Shown here piece by piece: positions 8,181 to 15,385 of a stretch of 59,900 bases of DNA. The notes beneath the pieces were generated by a model, which worked only from the letters and a program-made list of their open reading frames with translations, was not told where the DNA came from and did no database searches. A program made the translations under genes and the position numbers. The stretch is from DAOVQB01 sp023128935. GTDB lineage: Bacteria; Eisenbacteria; RBG-16-71-46; CAIMUX01; WJJG01. The stretch is taken from positions 1 to 59,900 of the forward strand of contig DAOVQB010000004.1 of the NCBI GenBank assembly GCA_030628905.1. The letters are read 5' to 3'. Positions within the stretch are counted from its first letter, which is position 1; every line of letters begins with the position of its first letter.

Positions 8181-8558
8181 TCATTGAATTCTATGCAAGA
8201 ACAAGTCTGCAGCTGCAGCCAATTCTTGGGCTATGTCCATTCTCTTGTCTTTCTCAGGTGGCCAGCCCAAGATGTTGGCATGTCTGAAAGGTGAGTCGTC
8301 GCGGTGCACCGCGAGCCCCGTATCGCTTACATGGCGCTCAACTATGATTGCGTGGCCGTGCAGGCGGCGTGTGTCAGACAAGTTGATATTACTGCCAAGG
8401 GTAACGATCTTCGAATAGGGCATGTCACCGACGCAGAACACAGACAGCTTGTCGTTTGGGGGTAGGAACGCTCGTGCCTTCACGGCTTTGTTCTTTGGAC
8501 TGTAATGGTTGCGGCTGGTTAGAAACCGTGCCAGCTTCTCATTCCCCGTCTCTTCCAC
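8181..8558 (-). CDS. Conserved hypothetical, third gene of TIGR04255 operon
   Basis: A 125-residue soluble protein starting with GTG at 8558, with GGAGG eight bases upstream. Conserved-looking stretches are KLARFLTSRNHYSPKNKAVK, ARAFLPPNDKLSVFCV and RHANILGWPPEKDKRMDIAQ with an alanine-rich end. I recall proteins of this type (RFLTSRNH...HANIVGWP) next to TIGR04255 genes, but they have no assigned function. There is no signal peptide or membrane segment. It lies 18 bases after the 162-residue gene upstream, so the three genes appear to be one transcript. Confidence 0.7.
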   Translation of the reverse strand: MEETGNEKLARFLTSRNHYSPKNKAVKARAFLPPNDKLSVFCVGDMPYSKIVTLGSNINLSDTRRLHGHAIIVERHVSDTGLAVHRDDSPFRHANILGWPPEKDKRMDIAQELAAAADLFLHRIQ

Positions 8559-8576
8559 GAACGAGCCTCCAGAGTG

Positions 8577-9065
8577 CTATGTCAACCTTGATAGGCAGCG
8601 CAGGACCTCCTTTGGTATATCTTCAGAAAGAAACTCCAGGCCGTGTGCTCGGGCCAAGCCAAAGCGCCCTGCGTATGTGAGTTGTCCATTAGAGCCGACG
8701 CTAATGGTCAAGACGGCACCCCGGGCGCCAAACCAGTCAAATGAAAACTCCCCGTCAGGATCCACTCCGACCTCGAGATCGAGCCATTGCATGGGGAGGG
8801 CCATAATAAATCGCTGCGCCTGCTCATATGATTGAAACGACACACCCTTTGCGCCGTATCCGTCCCAATTATGCTCTAGACATTCAAGGAACATCTCCTC
8901 CATCTCTCTGTGGACTCTTCGATACGGCTCCACATACTCAACCGGATCCTGTAACCTGATAACACGCCACATGACCTGGTGTTGCAGTTGTTTCGCCTCG
9001 TCGCTTTGTCCAAAGGACGTGTAAGACGAGATGATTGGCTCTTGCCCCAGTATGCCAGTCGTCAT
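8577..9065 (-). CDS. Conserved hypothetical, second gene of TIGR04255 operon
   Basis: A 162-residue soluble protein with no named domain that I know. The recognisable core is MFLECLEHNWDGYGAKGVSF, followed by EVGVDPDGEFSFDWFGARG and a glycine-bounded LTISVGSNGQLTYAG strand pair. This NWDGYGA pattern recurs in uncharacterised proteins of accessory regions. The ATG at 9065 overlaps the TGA of the TIGR04255 gene by four bases, so translation is coupled and the two products are probably made in fixed ratio. No catalytic motif can be named. Confidence 0.7.
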   Translation of the reverse strand: MTTGILGQEPIISSYTSFGQSDEAKQLQHQVMWRVIRLQDPVEYVEPYRRVHREMEEMFLECLEHNWDGYGAKGVSFQSYEQAQRFIMALPMQWLDLEVGVDPDGEFSFDWFGARGAVLTISVGSNGQLTYAGRFGLARAHGLEFLSEDIPKEVLRCLSRLT

Positions 9066-9802
9066 TCGAACATCTCCGCGGTCTTCTCCGTTATGCTCCC
9101 AAAGAAGATTCGATTTTTCAGCTCATGCAACTGTCGAAAACGCGGTTCAAGCGCTGAGCTGTTCGGCGCATGCTCTTCCTGTGCATACGCATCAACATCA
9201 AGCAAGAATACTACTTCGGTTGGATCCGGCTTCCGTTCAATTGCTTGGATGATATTGACAAACAAACCGCTCTCGGTGTCGTGGACGACGACACGCTTGA
9301 AGAAGTCAGTGAACATCTGAGGAATGCCATCTGGAATTGTGGGTGGATCCGTAAGGAATTCCGGAAAGTTGAATGGAAGAGGTATTGCGATGTGATTGAC
9401 GTATCGGACCGCAATCCGTGTCACAGTGAGTGGCTGGGCAATGGCTACATACTCCAACCAAAGCCGCCAGGCTTCTCCGAACACGTCTTCCCAGTCTGTG
9501 TACAATCGAAGCTTGTTGAAGGTAAACCCGTTACGTCGGAACTGGGCCACGCGACCTTGTTCGTTGTTCCTGAATATGAAACCGTGGATCCCTTTGTCTT
9601 GGGTCGTCTGGGATACTTGCTCTCCCGAAAGGCGGATTCCGCCTTCGAAGAGTTTTTGTTTCTCTAGGACAGGATAGGCCTTGGCCAAGGCCGGCTGAAT
9701 CGGCTCAAAGGCCTCCGCGCGGAAGGAGTCGGGCAACTGCACGCGAAAGTCGATTATGGCTTCCGTGATAGGGGCCCTGTCGAGATGTCGTATCCGTGTC
9801 AT
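9062..9802 (-). CDS. TIGR04255 family protein
   Basis: A 246-residue member of the sporadically distributed TIGR04255 family. The signature N-terminus is DRAPITEAIIDFRVQLPDSF, followed by GIHGFIFRNNEQGRVAQFRR, then NGFTFNKLRLYTDWEDVFGE and ITRIAVRYVNH-type sequence (VTRIAVRYVNHIAIPLPFN). Such proteins are common in accessory islands; their function is unknown. The ATG at 9802 is chosen because GAGAGG lies five bases upstream; the open frame continues upstream to 9895 without a better site. It begins a tightly packed operon with the genes at 8577-9065 and 8181-8558. Its location between an integrase remnant and an attC-like/group II intron fragment points to horizontal arrival. Confidence 0.8.
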   Translation of the reverse strand: MTRIRHLDRAPITEAIIDFRVQLPDSFRAEAFEPIQPALAKAYPVLEKQKLFEGGIRLSGEQVSQTTQDKGIHGFIFRNNEQGRVAQFRRNGFTFNKLRLYTDWEDVFGEAWRLWLEYVAIAQPLTVTRIAVRYVNHIAIPLPFNFPEFLTDPPTIPDGIPQMFTDFFKRVVVHDTESGLFVNIIQAIERKPDPTEVVFLLDVDAYAQEEHAPNSSALEPRFRQLHELKNRIFFGSITEKTAEMFE

Positions 9803-9983
9803 CGGTCCTCTCAACTGACTCTGCCACCCACGCTTGCATATCGGCAGGGAGGTCATAGCCTTGCTAATACTATGTGACAGCACAGATCCCTGCAAGGTTC
9901 CGAGGGATTGAGCTTTTCAGTTCGATTGCGCCTCTGAGGCTGTAACGCGATTGCATTGTCGGGGTTACATTCGCGTACCAGCA

Positions 9984-10036
9984 ACCTAACGCCAGGCAGC
10001 AGCCGCAGCGCAAAGCGCTGCCGACTGGATGCCGTT
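9984..10036 (+). repeat. attC-like hairpin site
   Basis: ACCTAAC (9984-9990) fits the left attC core RYYYAAC. It is followed by an imperfectly folding arm with a perfect stem CAGCGC-AAA-GCGCTG (10006-10020) flanked by CCAG and CTGG. The right core is reduced to GTT (10034-10036), directly abutting the start of a group II intron fragment. Some class C introns insert in attC sites, so a core split by the intron is plausible. No second intact attC was found to confirm an array. Confidence 0.35.
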
Positions 10037-10340
10037 GTGTACGCCCGGCATGGGCGTGGACTTACGGGGTGAAAGTCCCCCGCAGGAGGACCACCGTCAA
10101 CCATGTTGACGCCAACTGCTAGCCAAAGGCAAAGGCCATCCCGCCAGGGCTGGTCTGAAGGAAGCCGGCGGCAAAGCCGCGAGCCGAGGAACACGAACGC
10201 CCGAGATCAGCCGACATCCCCGGGGCGAGTCAGCACAACATGACGAAGCCCCGTGGTCCGGGGGGCACGGTAAATGGTGCGGTTGTGCAGTGACAGCCCA
10301 CGTCCTTATCCGGGGAGATCCTGCTCGCCGAGCGGCCACC
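10037..10340 (+). mobile_element. Group II intron 5' fragment (domain I)
   Basis: The sequence begins GTGTACG (GUGYG-like 5' boundary), then CCCGGCATGGGCGTGGA and GGGGTGAAAGTCCCCC. It goes on with CTGAAGGAAGCCGGCGGCAA, GAGGAACACGAAC and CAGTGACAGCCCACGTCCTT, the ordered conserved blocks of bacterial group II intron domain I. The pattern fades after about 10340, and no reverse-transcriptase frame, domain V or 3' end follows before the DUF4143 gene at 10551. The element is therefore a truncated, inactive remnant. Its 5' end sits against an attC-like hairpin, a known type of target. Confidence 0.8.
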
Positions 10341-10451
10341 TGCCACGGGAGCCGGACGGGAGAGGGAGGTCGCAAATCGCGGCATTCTATCATTGCCGTG
10401 GGATCAAGACTGCCGGGCCAGCGCTTTGCCTGTGGATTTCTCTGGTTTACC
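10341..10451. other. Spacer between intron fragment and iterons
   Basis: Short GC-rich sequence with no gene; possibly further decayed intron sequence. Base composition turns AT-rich immediately after it. Confidence 0.4.
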
Positions 10452-10544
10452 TTGCAATATATACCACTTCCGGGTACTTTATCCCTGCAATTTATACCAC
10501 AATTGCATGTACTTACTTGCAATTAATACCACACACAGTACTAT
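10452..10544 (+). promoter_or_regulatory. Three iterons and promoter of third DUF4143 gene
   Basis: Three direct repeats lie at 10452-10467, 10485-10500 and 10517-10532, with the consensus TGCAATWWATACCAC and about 33 and 32 bases between starts, close to three helical turns. The last copy begins with TTGCAA, usable as a -35 box, 16 bases before TACTAT (10539-10544). Transcription would then start at or very near the ATG at 10551, suggesting a leaderless message controlled by a protein that binds the repeats. Confidence 0.6.
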
Positions 10545-10550
10545 ATTTTC

Positions 10551-11879
10551 ATGAAGCGCCTAATTACTAAGGCATTGCTCGCATGGCAGAATCACCAACA
10601 GCGGAAACCGTTGGTACTTCGCGGCGCCCGTCAAGTAGGTAAAACCTATAGTCTCTTGGAATTAGGAAAGAACCACTTCCCCGCGCATCACTACGTAAAC
10701 TTCGAGCGTGACATTCAAGCTAGAGAGCTGTTCGATAAGAATCTCGATCCGATCCGGATTCTGGATGAGTTGCAGTTCTATTTCGATATAACGATCAACA
10801 AACAGACGGATCTCATTATTTTCGATGAAATCCAGCACTGTCCACGAGCACTGACATCACTGAAATACTTTTGCGAACAGATGCCGGAGCTAGCGTTGTG
10901 CGCCGCAGGTTCTCTTCTCGGGGTTTACCTGACAGACGAATCATTCCCGGTGGGAAAGGTGTCTTTTCTGGATTTGTACCCGATGAATTTCGAGGAATTT
11001 CTCGAAGGCATCGGGAAAGAACGCCTGGTAAATCTAATGCGTTCTTATGTTTTCTCAAAACAACTGCCCCAAGCTGCCCATGATCAATTCTGGGAGCATT
11101 GGAAACGTTATCTCATCGTTGGCGGTTTGCCGGGAATCGTTAGGACTTACCGGGACAAACATGAAGATCCTTATACAGCCCTGAAATCTATTCGTGAAAT
11201 TCAACATGATCTATTAGAAGCATATATGGGTGACATCGCCAAACACTCCGGAAAAACAAATGCTCTACACATCGAACGCCTCTGGCGGAATATTACGTAT
11301 CAACTTGCCCGTTCCCTGGACGGATCCGCTCCCAAGTATAAATTCAAAAACGCCGTACCGGGAATCCGCGGTTATGAACGGCTGGCCTCTCCCCTTGGCT
11401 GGCTGGAAAGGGCGAATCTGACATTGCGAGCTTCCATTGTGGAGAAAGCGGAAACGCCACTCATGGGTTTCTGTCAGGAGAATCGGTTCAAACAATACTT
11501 TTTCGATGTGGGGTTATTAGGGGCATTCAGTAATATCGACCCGGCCCGATTCTTGGAATATGATGTTAAAACCTATAAAGGATATGTCGCGGAAAATTTC
11601 GTTGCTCAGGAACTGCGCGCCACTGGCATTTCAAACCTTTTCTGTTGGGTAGGCAGAACCTCGGAAATTGAATTCCTGCTTGAAACGGCTTCGGGTGTTA
11701 TTCCTGTTGAAGTTAAATCCGGGAACGTTACCAGATCAAAAAGCCTGAACATATTTGAAGAGCGCTACGCACCCCGTAAAAGCATTGTACTCAGCGCAAG
11801 AAACATTGAGAGCCGAGGTACGCGCAGGCATATACCGATCTACCTGGCGGGCGCGGTCGCAAAACACTTTCGCGAATGA
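10551..11879 (+). CDS. AAA ATPase with DUF4143 domain
   Basis: A 442-residue P-loop ATPase. Walker A is RGARQVGKTYS (about residues 24-34), Walker B TDLIIFDEIQHCP (about 86-98), followed by CAAGSLLGVYL. The C-terminal nuclease-like DUF4143 region reads CWVGRTSEIEFLLETASGVI then PVEVKSGN (about 365-395). The codon choice and lower GC differ from neighbours, which suggests recent transfer. It closely fits the large subfamily whose core is MNFEEFLEGIG after the Walker B. There is no ribosome site, but the promoter placement suggests leaderless initiation. It is not closely similar to the two other DUF4143 proteins here. Function is unknown. Confidence 0.85.
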   Translation: MKRLITKALLAWQNHQQRKPLVLRGARQVGKTYSLLELGKNHFPAHHYVNFERDIQARELFDKNLDPIRILDELQFYFDITINKQTDLIIFDEIQHCPRALTSLKYFCEQMPELALCAAGSLLGVYLTDESFPVGKVSFLDLYPMNFEEFLEGIGKERLVNLMRSYVFSKQLPQAAHDQFWEHWKRYLIVGGLPGIVRTYRDKHEDPYTALKSIREIQHDLLEAYMGDIAKHSGKTNALHIERLWRNITYQLARSLDGSAPKYKFKNAVPGIRGYERLASPLGWLERANLTLRASIVEKAETPLMGFCQENRFKQYFFDVGLLGAFSNIDPARFLEYDVKTYKGYVAENFVAQELRATGISNLFCWVGRTSEIEFLLETASGVIPVEVKSGNVTRSKSLNIFEERYAPRKSIVLSARNIESRGTRRHIPIYLAGAVAKHFRE

Positions 11880-12293
11880 CAACCCCAATGAATCAGATCT
11901 GCCACATCACCGACCAAACTCCCGCGCCTCCGGGTCAGTGCGCGGGGGCGGGTGCTTGTGCACCCAGGATGCCTCACCGGCAACACGGCGATCGCGGGCA
12001 GCGGCCTGCATTGCGAGATCTACAAGGTGGAGATCGCGGAATGCCTGTTCGTGGACCAAAGTGTGCCATGCCTGCCGCCAGAGGGCGATTGTAGAGCGAG
12101 AGTGCCGGGATGAGAATGCCTTGACTTGGCGGTTGCGTGTGGATACAAGCCTTTGAGGATCAGGGAGTTCGGGCCGTCTACGGGCCGATCTCCACTGCAC
12201 TATGAATCCGGCGTACAGGGAGATGGCCCCGTGCCCACGCAACCGGCAGCAGGGTCAGCGCCACGGTGTGATCAGCCCCCGGAGCGGGATCGG
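11880..12293. other. Gene-free stretch, possible coding scrap
   Basis: One plus-strand frame near 11960-12100 reads like protein (HPGCLTGNTAIAGSGLHCEI, then AECLFVDQSVPCLPPEGDC). It has several cysteines but no start or known family, so it is probably a gene scrap. Nothing else was recognised. Confidence 0.3.
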
Positions 12294-13052
12294 ATGACCA
12301 GAGTATCCGCCAAACACTTCTACGAGCACCGCTACTACAAGCGCCACCAGGAGAGCGCGCAGCGCTCCGCGCGGGCGGTGCTCGGGGCAGTCGTTGAGCT
12401 GCTCGAGCCGCGCAGCGTCATCGATGTCGGGTGCGGCAACGGCCCTTGGGCGGCGGTTGCGCGCGAACTGGGGGTTCCGAGGGTCGTCGGTGTGGATGGC
12501 CAGTGGGTGAATGGGGCGGATTTGATGATACCCAGGGAGGATTTCCTGGTTCGCGATTTGACTCGGCCTCTCGATGTAGATGAGAACTTCGACTTGGTGC
12601 TCTGCCTGGAGGTCGCCGCCGACCTGCAGAGGGAGTGGGCCGGGGGGTTCGTAGGGGAATTGACCAGGCTTTCGAGCTGCGTGGTTTTCTCATCCGGCTC
12701 AGCGACGCAGACACACAAGCCTCATCGAAACCGCCAGCCCCAAAGCTACTGGCGAGAGCTGTTCGCCAAGTACAGATATGAACCGATCGATCTGATCAGG
12801 GCCCGCTTCTGGGACGATCCGGATGTGGGGCCCTGGTACAGGCAGAACGCGGTGCTGTTTGCCTCCCGGGACCGCCTGAGCACCACTTCCGCGTTGCGCG
12901 AGTTGCAGGAGCGCTATCAGGTGATTCCGGCCGACATCTACCACCCGGAGATGCTGCCCCCCAGCTTGGAGCAGATTGGAGTGATGCCGCTGCTGCGGAG
13001 GTTGCCACAGGCGGGCTGGGCCGCGATCAGGAGGCGTGCAGTCCGGAGTTAG
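12294..13052 (+). CDS. SAM-dependent methyltransferase
   Basis: A 252-residue class I methyltransferase. The SAM-binding motif I is VIDVGCGNGPWAAVARELGV (about residues 40-60), with VVGVDGQWV as the acidic end of strand 2 and FDLVLCLEVAADL as motif II/post-II. The ATG at 12294 has GGAGCGGG upstream and skips a long upstream open extension that lacks motifs. It is the first gene of the plus-strand polysaccharide block, so a sugar or glycan O-methyltransferase is likely, though the substrate cannot be told. It is followed by a 19-bp tandem repeat array and then an aminotransferase gene. Confidence 0.75.
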   Translation: MTRVSAKHFYEHRYYKRHQESAQRSARAVLGAVVELLEPRSVIDVGCGNGPWAAVARELGVPRVVGVDGQWVNGADLMIPREDFLVRDLTRPLDVDENFDLVLCLEVAADLQREWAGGFVGELTRLSSCVVFSSGSATQTHKPHRNRQPQSYWRELFAKYRYEPIDLIRARFWDDPDVGPWYRQNAVLFASRDRLSTTSALRELQERYQVIPADIYHPEMLPPSLEQIGVMPLLRRLPQAGWAAIRRRAVRS

Positions 13053-13059
13053 GTCGATG

Positions 13060-13220
13060 GTTGAACACCGGCCTACGGTTGAACACCGGGCCTATGGTCG
13101 AACACCGGGCCTATGGTCGAACACCGGGCCTACGGTCGGACACCGGGCCTACCGTCGGACACCGGGCCCACGGTCGGACACCGGGCCCACGGTCGGACAC
13201 CGGGCCCACGGTCGGACATC
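13060..13220. repeat. 19-bp tandem repeat array
   Basis: About eight head-to-tail copies of GTCGGACACCGGGCCYACG, from GTTGAACACC-type variants on the left to GTCGGACACC on the right, followed by degenerating copies to about 13220. Unit length is not a multiple of three, so the open frame across it is accidental. There are no spacers, so it is not CRISPR. It lies between the methyltransferase and aminotransferase genes and ends about 110 bases before the latter. Confidence 0.9.
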
Positions 13221-13331
13221 TGACGTGGGCTTGAACAGAGGGTTACGGTCGGGCACTGAGTCTGCGATTGAGCATCGGATCTGGAATCGGCCGCCTGGGT
13301 CCGCGCAGACGACCCGCAGGGAGGAAGCTGA

Positions 13332-14474
13332 GTGTTGGGAGCCAAGGCTGAGGTCAGAGTGCGCGTCTCGCGATCCGTGGTTGGCGATGCCGAGATCGAT
13401 GCCGTCACGGCTGTCCTCAAGCGGGGCTTCCTGGGCATGGGAAGCGAGGTGCGGGCTTTCGAAGAAGAACTCGCCCAGTTCATCGGTAGCGAACGGACTG
13501 TAGTGTGCGTCAGTAACGGCACTGCGGCCCTGCATGCCGCGCTGCAGGCCAGCGGGGTCGGTCCCGGCGATGAAGTGCTGCTGCCCACTCTCACCTACAT
13601 AGCCAGCTTCCAGGCGGTCTCCGGCACGGGCGCGACTCCGGTAGCGTGCGACGTGAACCCGCACACCTGCTGGATGGATGTTGATGATGCGGCCGGTCGC
13701 ATTACGCCACGCACCAAGGCGATCATGCCGGTGCACTATGCCAGCGGTTGCGGAGAGCTGGAACGTATCTACGCCTTGGCCCAGGAGCACGGTCTGAGGG
13801 TGATCGAAGATGCGGCGCACGCCTTTGGCTGCCGTTGGCAGGGTCAGATCGTTGGCAGCCAGGGGGAGATGGCTTGCTTCAGCTTCGATGGGATCAAGAA
13901 CATCACCTCGGGCGAGGGGGGGGCGGTAGTGACGGGCGATCCGGAGATCGCATCGCGGCTGCAGGACATCCGCCTGCTTGGCGTGCAACGCGATACCGAG
14001 CAGCGCTTCCAGGGCCGGCGGAGTTGGGAGTTCGACGTTACCGAACAGGGCTGGCGTTATCATATGAGCGACATCATGGCAGCCATCGGACGCGTGCAGT
14101 TGCGGCGTTTTCCCGAATTCGCGGATGCGCGGGTGCAGTTGGCGCAACGCTATCAGCAGGGTTTGGGCCACTGTCCTGGCATCCAGTTGCTCGACATCGA
14201 CTATGGGCCTGTGGTACCGCATATCTTCCCGATCCTGGTGCAGGACGGCAAGCGGGATAGATTGCGGGAGGCATTGGGTGAGCGGGGCATTGAGACAGGC
14301 ATCCACTATAAGCCAAATCACCTGCTCTCGAAGTATGGCGGGGGAACGGTGCGGCTACCGGGCGCCGAGAAGGTCTACCAGGAGCTTTTGACGCTTCCCC
14401 TCCACCCACTTGTGACTCGCGAGCAGGGGGACGAGATCTGCCGCCAAGTCATGCAATACATGGAGACAGAATAA
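13332..14474 (+). CDS. DegT/DnrJ/EryC1-family sugar aminotransferase
   Basis: A 380-residue PLP-dependent aminotransferase of the family acting on nucleotide-linked keto sugars. Key features are VSNGTAALHAAL (cofactor phosphate loop, about 56-67), the VIEDAAHAFGCRWQG aspartate motif (about 156-170), and the catalytic lysine in FDGIKNITSGEGGAVV (about 184-199). The lysine is present, so this is an aminotransferase and not a 3-dehydratase of the RfbH type, in which it is replaced by histidine. The GTG at 13332 has a strong GGGAGGAAG site. It lies directly before rfbF and rfbG, so the likely substrate is a CDP- or dTDP-4-keto-6-deoxyhexose, giving an amino sugar. Confidence 0.85.
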   Translation: MLGAKAEVRVRVSRSVVGDAEIDAVTAVLKRGFLGMGSEVRAFEEELAQFIGSERTVVCVSNGTAALHAALQASGVGPGDEVLLPTLTYIASFQAVSGTGATPVACDVNPHTCWMDVDDAAGRITPRTKAIMPVHYASGCGELERIYALAQEHGLRVIEDAAHAFGCRWQGQIVGSQGEMACFSFDGIKNITSGEGGAVVTGDPEIASRLQDIRLLGVQRDTEQRFQGRRSWEFDVTEQGWRYHMSDIMAAIGRVQLRRFPEFADARVQLAQRYQQGLGHCPGIQLLDIDYGPVVPHIFPILVQDGKRDRLREALGERGIETGIHYKPNHLLSKYGGGTVRLPGAEKVYQELLTLPLHPLVTREQGDEICRQVMQYMETE

Positions 14475-14599
14475 GCATGCATGACGAAGCCGCGACGATC
14501 CATGAAGAACGGATCTGAATGCATGAGAAAGCGATGTGAATCCATCACAAAGGGATGCGAATCCATCACGAAGTGACGTGAATCCATGAGGAAGGGATG
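14475..14599. repeat. 21-bp tandem repeats ending in the rfbF start
   Basis: Four clear 21-bp units (14516-14536, 14537-14557, 14558-14578, 14579-14599) with consensus TGAATCCATSACRAAGGGATG, preceded by two degenerate ones. The last unit supplies GAGGAAGGG and the ATG of rfbF. Each unit therefore carries a ribosome-site-like purine stretch followed by ATG or a near-ATG. Confidence 0.85.
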
Positions 14600-15385
14600 A
14601 TGAAAACAGTCATTCTGGCGGGCGGACTGGGAACCCGGCTTCGCGATATCGCTGTCGAGGTCCCCAAGCCGATGGTGCCGATCGGCGAGCGCCCCATACT
14701 CTATCACCTGATGAAGTACTACTCCCTCTGGGGATACAAGGAATTCGTCCTGTGTCTGGGATACAAGAGCGCCGAGGTGAAGAACTTCCTGGTGAATTCC
14801 CAGCTGTACATGCAGGATGCGACGCTCGACTTTACGACTGAGTGCCAAATGGAGTTTCACGACCAACATCTGATGCAAGGCTGGCGTATAACCATGGCCG
14901 AGACGGGGGTTCAGAGCCTCACGGCCACGCGGATTCGGCGCATCGGCAAGTACGTCCGCGAGGATCCGAATTTCATGCTGACCTATGCCGATGGGTTGGG
15001 AAACGTGGACATCCAGCGCCTGGTGAAGTTCCATTTGTCACATGGGAAGATCATGACGGTGACCGGGGTGATTGCTCCCAGCCGCTTCGGTGAAATGATC
15101 GTGGATGATTCGGGGCGGGTGAACGAGTTCAACGAGAAGCCAACTGGAACAGTCGGCCGGATCTCCGGCGGGTTCTTCGTGTGCCGGCGGGAGTTGCTGG
15201 ATTATCTGCCGGAAGATGAGGATGTAATGATGGAACAGGAACCCATGCGGCGGCTGGCGGCCGACGGCCAGATGATGATCTTCGCGCACGATGGGTTCTG
15301 GCACCCGATGGATACGCCGCGTGACTACGAGTTCCTCAATAAAATCTACTTTGAAGGGGACGCTCCATGGACCCATCTTCCCTGA
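14597..15385 (+). CDS. rfbF: Glucose-1-phosphate cytidylyltransferase
   Basis: A 262-residue nucleotidyltransferase that makes CDP-glucose from glucose 1-phosphate and CTP. It shows the N-terminal signature KTVILAGGLGTRLRDIAVEV with PKPMVPIGERPILYHLMKYY, then FMLTYADGLGNVDIQRLVKF (metal-binding aspartate) and GFWHPMDTPRDYEFLN near the end, all typical of RfbF. Length equals the family norm (about 257). Initiation can use either of two adjacent ATG codons at 14597 and 14600, both fed by the purine stretch of the last tandem repeat. The end overlaps rfbG by 19 bases, so these two are coupled and supply the CDP-4-keto-6-deoxyglucose branch. Confidence 0.93.
   Translation: MMKTVILAGGLGTRLRDIAVEVPKPMVPIGERPILYHLMKYYSLWGYKEFVLCLGYKSAEVKNFLVNSQLYMQDATLDFTTECQMEFHDQHLMQGWRITMAETGVQSLTATRIRRIGKYVREDPNFMLTYADGLGNVDIQRLVKFHLSHGKIMTVTGVIAPSRFGEMIVDDSGRVNEFNEKPTGTVGRISGGFFVCRRELLDYLPEDEDVMMEQEPMRRLAADGQMMIFAHDGFWHPMDTPRDYEFLNKIYFEGDAPWTHLP

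Noticed and set aside
13060..13220. CRISPR array
   Set aside because: Units are contiguous 19-mers without spacers and show graded drift; no cas genes nearby.
13036..13503. Open frame of 155 codons through the 19-bp array
   Set aside because: It exists only because the repeats lack stops; it overlaps the well-supported aminotransferase gene in another frame.
13332..14474. RfbH-type CDP-sugar dehydratase
   Set aside because: The catalytic lysine is present in GIKNITSGEGG; RfbH proteins have histidine there.
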